Part shown: piece by piece, positions 5,516-8,504 of the stretch
How the letters are laid out: each line of letters begins with the position of its first letter
Position numbering within the stretch: the stretch's first letter is position 1
Assembly (NCBI GenBank): GCA_030631445.1
Contig: DAOVLD010000056.1
Location: 1 to 8,504 of the forward strand
Source: Bacteroidota bacterium
GTDB taxonomy: Bacteria > Bacteroidota > Bacteroidia > Bacteroidales > VadinHA17
Reading direction: 5' to 3'
Length of the DNA stretch: 8,504 nucleotides
Position numbers and translations under genes: made by a program
Notes under the pieces: generated by a model
Database searches by the model: none
Seen by the model: the letters and a program-made list of their open reading frames with translations, nothing else
What the model was told of the DNA's origin: nothing

Positions 5516-7060
5516 ATGGCTTTAAAAAGAAAAATCAGGGAATTACAAGAAAGACGTGAAAAGGTACTGAAGGGTGGAGGTGATAAGGCTATTGAGAAAC
5601 AGATATCAATGGGTAAACTTACTGCCAGGGAAAGAATTATATTTCTGCTGGATGATGATTCTTTTAACGAATATGATCTTTTCGTTGAACATGAGGCAAG
5701 GGATTTTGATATGGACAAAAAGGTCCTTCATGGTGACGGAGTTGTTATTGGTACCGGTACTATTTATGGTGCTCCAATTTGTATTTTTGCCCAGGATTTT
5801 ACTGTTGCCGGTGGATCACTAGGGCTGATGCATTCAAGAAAGATTACAAAGATCATGGATCATGCTTTAAAAATGAGAATGCCATTGATCGGTATTAATG
5901 ATTCTGGTGGAGCCAGGATACAGGAAGGCGTTAATTCACTTGCCGGTTATGGTGAGATTTTTTTCAGGAATACACTCTCTTCGGGAGTAATTCCTCAAAT
6001 ATCTGTTATTCTGGGTCCTTGTGCCGGTGGAGCCGTCTATTCACCTGCATTAACTGATTTCGTTTTTGTTGTTGATAAGATATCGAAAATGTTTATTACC
6101 GGTCCTGAGGTAATTAAAACTGTACTGGGCGAAGAGATTTCCATGGAAGATCTTGGAGGAGCAAAAGTGCATAGTGAGATTACAGGGAATGCTCATTTTT
6201 ATGCCGAAAGTGAAGTGCAATGCTTTGAGCAGATAAAAGAACTTATTACCTATATACCATGGAATAATTCCAGAAAGGCAAGAGCTTTTAAACCAAATGA
6301 TCCGAAAAAGGAATATAAAATTGATAATATTGTTCCTGATAATCCGAAACAACCATATGATGTTCGTAATGTGATAAAAGCGATCACTGACAATTCGGTT
6401 TTTTTCGAGATACAGGAACGATGGGCAAGCAATATTATTATCGGATTTGGCCGTATGGAAGGACAAACCATTGGTTTTGTTGCAAACCAGCCTCTTGTTC
6501 TGGCCGGTGTTCTCGATGTTGATTCTTCTGATAAAGCGGCAAGATTTATCAGGTACTGCGATGCTTTTAATATCCCTATAGTTACATTTGTTGACCTGCC
6601 GGGATACATGCCGGGAGCGGATCAGGAACATGCGGGCGTGATCAGGCATGGTGCTAAATTGCTTTATGCATACAGCGAAGCAACCGTTCCAAAATTGACC
6701 GTTATTTTGCGAAAAGCTTATGGAGGCGGATATATTGCTATGAATTCCAGGCATTTACGCGCTGATTTTGTTTTTGCATGGCCGGGTGCTGAGATCGCTG
6801 TTATGGGCCCCGAAGGTGCAGCAAATATAATTTTCCGACGTGAAATAATGGGATCTGATGACCCTGAAAAGGTTAGAAAACAAAAAGTGAAGGAGTATAA
6901 GGATAAATTTGCTAATCCCTATGTGGCTGCATCAAAAGGGTATATCGATTCTGTGATCGAACCACAGGAGACAAGGAAGATTCTGTTACATGCTATTGAG
7001 GTTTCTCAGAATAAATCTAGTTCCGGACCAAAAAAGAAACATGGTATTCCACCGTTTTAG
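5516..7060 (+). CDS. Acyl-CoA carboxylase carboxyltransferase (beta) subunit, PccB/MmdA family
   Basis: This 514-residue crotonase-fold carboxyltransferase has N and C halves of the usual PccB/MmdA length (about 510-530). It moves a carboxyl group between carboxybiotin on a carrier protein and an acyl-CoA. Landmarks are MGKLTARERI (32-41), QDFTVAGGSLG (93-103), INDSGGARIQEGV (127-139), the first oxyanion loop GPCAGGAVYSPA (167-178), VDLPGYMPGADQEHAGVIRHGA (starting at 359), the second loop KAYGGGY (400-406), AWPGAEIAVMGPEGAANI (421-438) and the terminal KKKHGIPPF. At the position that is Asp in propionyl-CoA carboxylases (Asp422 of Streptomyces PccB) it has Ile407, within GGGYIAMNS. This is the state I recall for methylmalonyl-CoA decarboxylase alpha subunits and some broad-specificity carboxylases. 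Carboxylase and decarboxylase roles therefore both remain open. The biotin carrier follows 111 bp downstream. No biotin carboxylase is adjacent. Confidence 0.93.
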   Translation: MALKRKIRELQERREKVLKGGGDKAIEKQISMGKLTARERIIFLLDDDSFNEYDLFVEHEARDFDMDKKVLHGDGVVIGTGTIYGAPICIFAQDFTVAGGSLGLMHSRKITKIMDHALKMRMPLIGINDSGGARIQEGVNSLAGYGEIFFRNTLSSGVIPQISVILGPCAGGAVYSPALTDFVFVVDKISKMFITGPEVIKTVLGEEISMEDLGGAKVHSEITGNAHFYAESEVQCFEQIKELITYIPWNNSRKARAFKPNDPKKEYKIDNIVPDNPKQPYDVRNVIKAITDNSVFFEIQERWASNIIIGFGRMEGQTIGFVANQPLVLAGVLDVDSSDKAARFIRYCDAFNIPIVTFVDLPGYMPGADQEHAGVIRHGAKLLYAYSEATVPKLTVILRKAYGGGYIAMNSRHLRADFVFAWPGAEIAVMGPEGAANIIFRREIMGSDDPEKVRKQKVKEYKDKFANPYVAASKGYIDSVIEPQETRKILLHAIEVSQNKSSSGPKKKHGIPPF

Positions 7061-7077
7061 TTTGATCTCTGCCTGGA

Positions 7078-7085
7078 TATTTTTG
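7078..7085 (+). promoter_or_regulatory. Possible -7 box ahead of the biotin carrier gene
   Basis: TATTTTTG matches TAnnTTTG. The only nearby -33-like TTTG (7061-7064) is 13 bases away, which is too close. The box could give the carrier gene its own transcript, but an operon with the carboxyltransferase is equally plausible. Confidence 0.25.
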
Positions 7086-7160
7086 CCTTTTAACTTTTGC
7101 ATCCTTGTTTATTTGGAAGTTTGGGAATTAATCAAAAGGCTTTATAAATAATTAATCGCT

Positions 7161-7166
7161 AAAGGA
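7161..7166 (+). promoter_or_regulatory. Shine-Dalgarno-like site of the biotin carrier gene
   Basis: AAAGGA lies five bases before the ATG at 7172. It is the clearest purine-rich ribosome-binding site in the window and supports this start. Confidence 0.5.
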
Positions 7167-7171
7167 TTATT

Positions 7172-7513
7172 ATGAAAAAGTGGAAAAATAAAGAAATAGA
7201 ATCTAAATCTAAGTTCAAGACTTTAAATATTGATGGGACCTGTTATAAAACCAATTTGACTTCTAAGTTTGAAAACAGGAAGAAATATACGGTTCCGGAT
7301 GCGAAAAAGGTTATTTCTATTATTCCCGGGACTATTGTGAAAGTTTTTGTGAAAAAAGGACAAAAAGTAAAAAGAGGTGATAATATATTGATCCTGGAAG
7401 CAATGAAAATGCAAAACCGGATTAAGTCTCCACGCCCCGGGGTTATTAAAAGTTTAAAAGTGAAAGAGGGGGAGAAAATAGCTAAGGGAATTCTAATGAT
7501 AGAACTGGAATAG
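7172..7513 (+). CDS. Biotin carboxyl carrier protein (biotinyl domain)
   Basis: This 113-residue protein carries the biotin that shuttles CO2 to the neighbouring carboxyltransferase. The biotinyl domain spans about residues 44-113: IPGTIVKVFVKKGQKVKRGD (51-70), then LEAMKM (75-80) with Lys79 as the biotin attachment site, and SPRPGVIKSLKVKEGEKI (86-103), ending in the typical LMIELE. The first 40 residues are basic and include TLNIDGTCYKTNLTSKFENR (17-36), a segment I recall at the start of Bacteroidota acetyl/acyl-CoA carboxylase carriers. The long Ala/Pro linker of sodium-pump decarboxylase carriers is absent, which slightly favours a carboxylase role. A clear ribosome-binding site supports the start. 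It is co-directional with the carboxyltransferase and converges on ispE, with a 9-bp minisatellite beginning 9 bp after its stop. Confidence 0.93.
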   Translation: MKKWKNKEIESKSKFKTLNIDGTCYKTNLTSKFENRKKYTVPDAKKVISIIPGTIVKVFVKKGQKVKRGDNILILEAMKMQNRIKSPRPGVIKSLKVKEGEKIAKGILMIELE

Positions 7514-7521
7514 TGAAATGA

Positions 7522-7647
7522 TGGAATAGAGGGAGTAAAGGGAGTAAAGGGAGTAAAGGGAGTAAAGGGAGTAAAGGGAGTAAAGGGAGTAAAGGGAGTA
7601 AAGGGAATAGAGGGAATAGAGGGAATAGAGGGAATAGAAGGAATAGA
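7522..7647. repeat. 9-bp minisatellite, 14 units, two homogeneous blocks
   Basis: One TGGAATAGA, eight perfect GGGAGTAAA, four perfect GGGAATAGA and one AGGAATAGA follow each other without a break for 126 bp. The two main unit types differ at two positions and do not interleave, except that the flanking degenerate units on both sides are of the AATAGA type. This suggests GGGAGTAAA arose within an older AATAGA array and spread. The array lies between the convergent biotin carrier and ispE genes. Because the unit is 9 bp, the minus strand stays open and would read a (Phe-Thr-Pro)n/(Ser-Ile-Pro)n peptide, judged spurious. Confidence 0.97.
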
Positions 7648-7650
7648 GGG

Positions 7651-7678
7651 ACTTTTAACTTTCAACTTTTAACTTTTT
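7651..7678. repeat. AACTTTT/AACTTTC repeat words overlapping the ispE end
   Basis: ACTTTTAACTTTCAACTTTT and the following AACTTTTTAC are the inverse of the GTTGAAAGTT and AAAGTTAAAAGT words at 5352-5410 and 2309-2320. The ispE stop codon (7655-7657) and its last codons lie inside this block. Confidence 0.6.
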
Positions 7679-8500
7679 ACTTAATCGCTCCTGCCATACC
7701 AGGTAATGTCCAAATTGCCCGTCTGTTTCTGTCTTTTTGTCGAATAAACCATATACCGCTGAACCACTACCGGTCAAAGAACTGTAAATGGCTCCCATCC
7801 TGTATAGTTTTTCTTTTATTTTTTTAATGTTGGGGAATTCTGAAAAAACAGGCTTCTCAAAATCATTAAAAATATTTTCTTTCCATTGACTAACAGGGTA
7901 TTTTATTAGTTTCTGCAGGGATAATCCGGGTTTTGAAGGAGTTATTTGAGAATAAGCTAAACCCGTATCAATATGAATGTCAGGATATACAACCACAAGA
8001 TAGAACCGGCTAAGGTCAAGGGATATTCGTTGAATTTTTTCTCCTCGTCCGGAAATAAATGCACTGTTGTTATTCAGAAAAAACGGACAATCACTACCTA
8101 AACCTGATGCTATTGCATGCAATTTTTCTTCAGTAATCCCAATATTGAAATTTTCGTTCAGGACGCGTAGTAAAAAAGATGTATCAGAAGAGCCGCCTCC
8201 TAAACCTGATCCGGTTGGAATTAACTTGTGCAGATGAATATCAAGTGGAGGTATTGAATATTCTTTTCTTAATAATTCTGCGGTGCGAAAAACCAGGTTC
8301 TTCTCTGGAGGTGAATCAATCTTAATACCTGTTGTAACCAGTGAAATACTTTTACCTGAAATTTTTTCCTGTTCAGAAATTTCAAGCATATCTGTCAAAC
8401 CTATAGGGTATAGGATACTTTCAATATTATGATATCCGTCAGGTCGTTTTCCGGTTACCCGTAGTCCTATATTTATTTTTGCATTAGGGAAACAGATCAT
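7655..8500 (-). CDS. ispE: 4-diphosphocytidyl-2-C-methyl-D-erythritol kinase
   Basis: IspE phosphorylates the 2-hydroxyl of CDP-methylerythritol with ATP, a step of the methylerythritol-phosphate route to isoprenoid precursors. The protein has 281 residues, normal for the family, and GHMP-kinase order: FPNAKINIGLRVTGKRPDGYHN (starting at residue 4, with catalytic Lys8 and the substrate-binding GYHN), the ATP loop PTGSGLGGGSSD (95-106), GSDCPFF (135-141, with catalytic Asp137) and the C-terminal glycine loop LTGSGSAVYGLF (242-253). The ATG sits four bases from the right window edge. The sequence right after it (MICFPNAKIN) is where family members begin, so the gene appears complete, but its upstream signals are outside. 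The last residues (KKLKVES) are encoded by simple repeat DNA that recurs in other intergenic regions. It converges on the biotin carrier gene with a minisatellite between them. Confidence 0.96.
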   Translation of the reverse strand: MICFPNAKINIGLRVTGKRPDGYHNIESILYPIGLTDMLEISEQEKISGKSISLVTTGIKIDSPPEKNLVFRTAELLRKEYSIPPLDIHLHKLIPTGSGLGGGSSDTSFLLRVLNENFNIGITEEKLHAIASGLGSDCPFFLNNNSAFISGRGEKIQRISLDLSRFYLVVVYPDIHIDTGLAYSQITPSKPGLSLQKLIKYPVSQWKENIFNDFEKPVFSEFPNIKKIKEKLYRMGAIYSSLTGSGSAVYGLFDKKTETDGQFGHYLVWQERLSKKLKVES

Positions 8501-8504
8501 TGAG

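Noticed and set aside
6050..6754. Long antisense open frame (234 codons) inside the carboxyltransferase gene
   Set aside because: It lies wholly within a strongly conserved coding gene, has no recognisable domain and a composition rich in Ile, Asn, Phe and Cys typical of the reverse complement of an AT-rich gene.
7522..7647. CRISPR array
   Set aside because: Units of 9 bp are contiguous with no unique spacers and there are no cas genes.
7243..7665. Minus-strand frame encoding (Ser-Ile-Pro)n(Phe-Thr-Pro)n then antisense of the biotin carrier
   Set aside because: It is open only because the repeat unit is 9 bp without a stop. It would need a TTG start inside the ispE end, and its second half is antisense to a clear biotinyl domain.

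Overview
The window looks like a chromosomal segment of a Bacteroidota (probably Bacteroidales-type) genome. It is AT-rich and most genes lack strong Shine-Dalgarno sequences. Two gene starts are preceded by boxes matching the Bacteroidota -7 consensus TAnnTTTG. The proteins (YjgP/YjgQ permease beside tgt, a TGT with a degenerate zinc site, a linker-poor biotin carrier) resemble that phylum. The assignment rests on recognition from memory, not on a search.

Layout. On the minus strand, read right to left, are a membrane GT2 glycosyltransferase (1165-2295), an ECF-type sigma factor (296-886) and the first 27 codons of rsmG, the 16S rRNA G527 methyltransferase (1-83, cut by the window edge). Divergent from these, on the plus strand, are tgt (2535-3665), an LptF/LptG-family permease (3968-5065), a PccB/MmdA-family carboxyltransferase (5516-7060) and a small biotin carboxyl carrier protein (7172-7513). 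A minus-strand ispE (7655-8500) converges on the last gene and is complete, starting four bases from the right edge.

Genes together. Most are housekeeping: tRNA queuosine synthesis (tgt), rRNA methylation (rsmG), isoprenoid precursors (ispE), lipopolysaccharide export (permease) and envelope glycosylation (GT2). The carboxyltransferase and biotin carrier form a two-gene acyl-CoA carboxylase/decarboxylase module. No biotin carboxylase or sodium-pump subunit lies beside it, so its partner must be encoded elsewhere. The sigma factor has no anti-sigma gene next to it.

The striking part is the non-coding DNA. Every gene junction except the one inside the carboxyltransferase-carrier pair carries short repeats. 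There are heptamers (TTACGAG, TTCTGCC/TACTGCC, AAATAAC, GACTGCC), octamers (GAGAAGAT, ACTTTATA), a 14-unit 9-mer minisatellite (GGGAGTAAA/GGGAATAGA), a GC-rich REP-like hairpin, and two paralogous copies of a 200-240 bp mosaic repeat on either side of the sigma gene. The copies differ in unit number and unit sequence. Some repeat DNA reaches the coding ends of ispE and the sigma gene. No CRISPR, tRNA, rRNA, IS element or defence system was seen.
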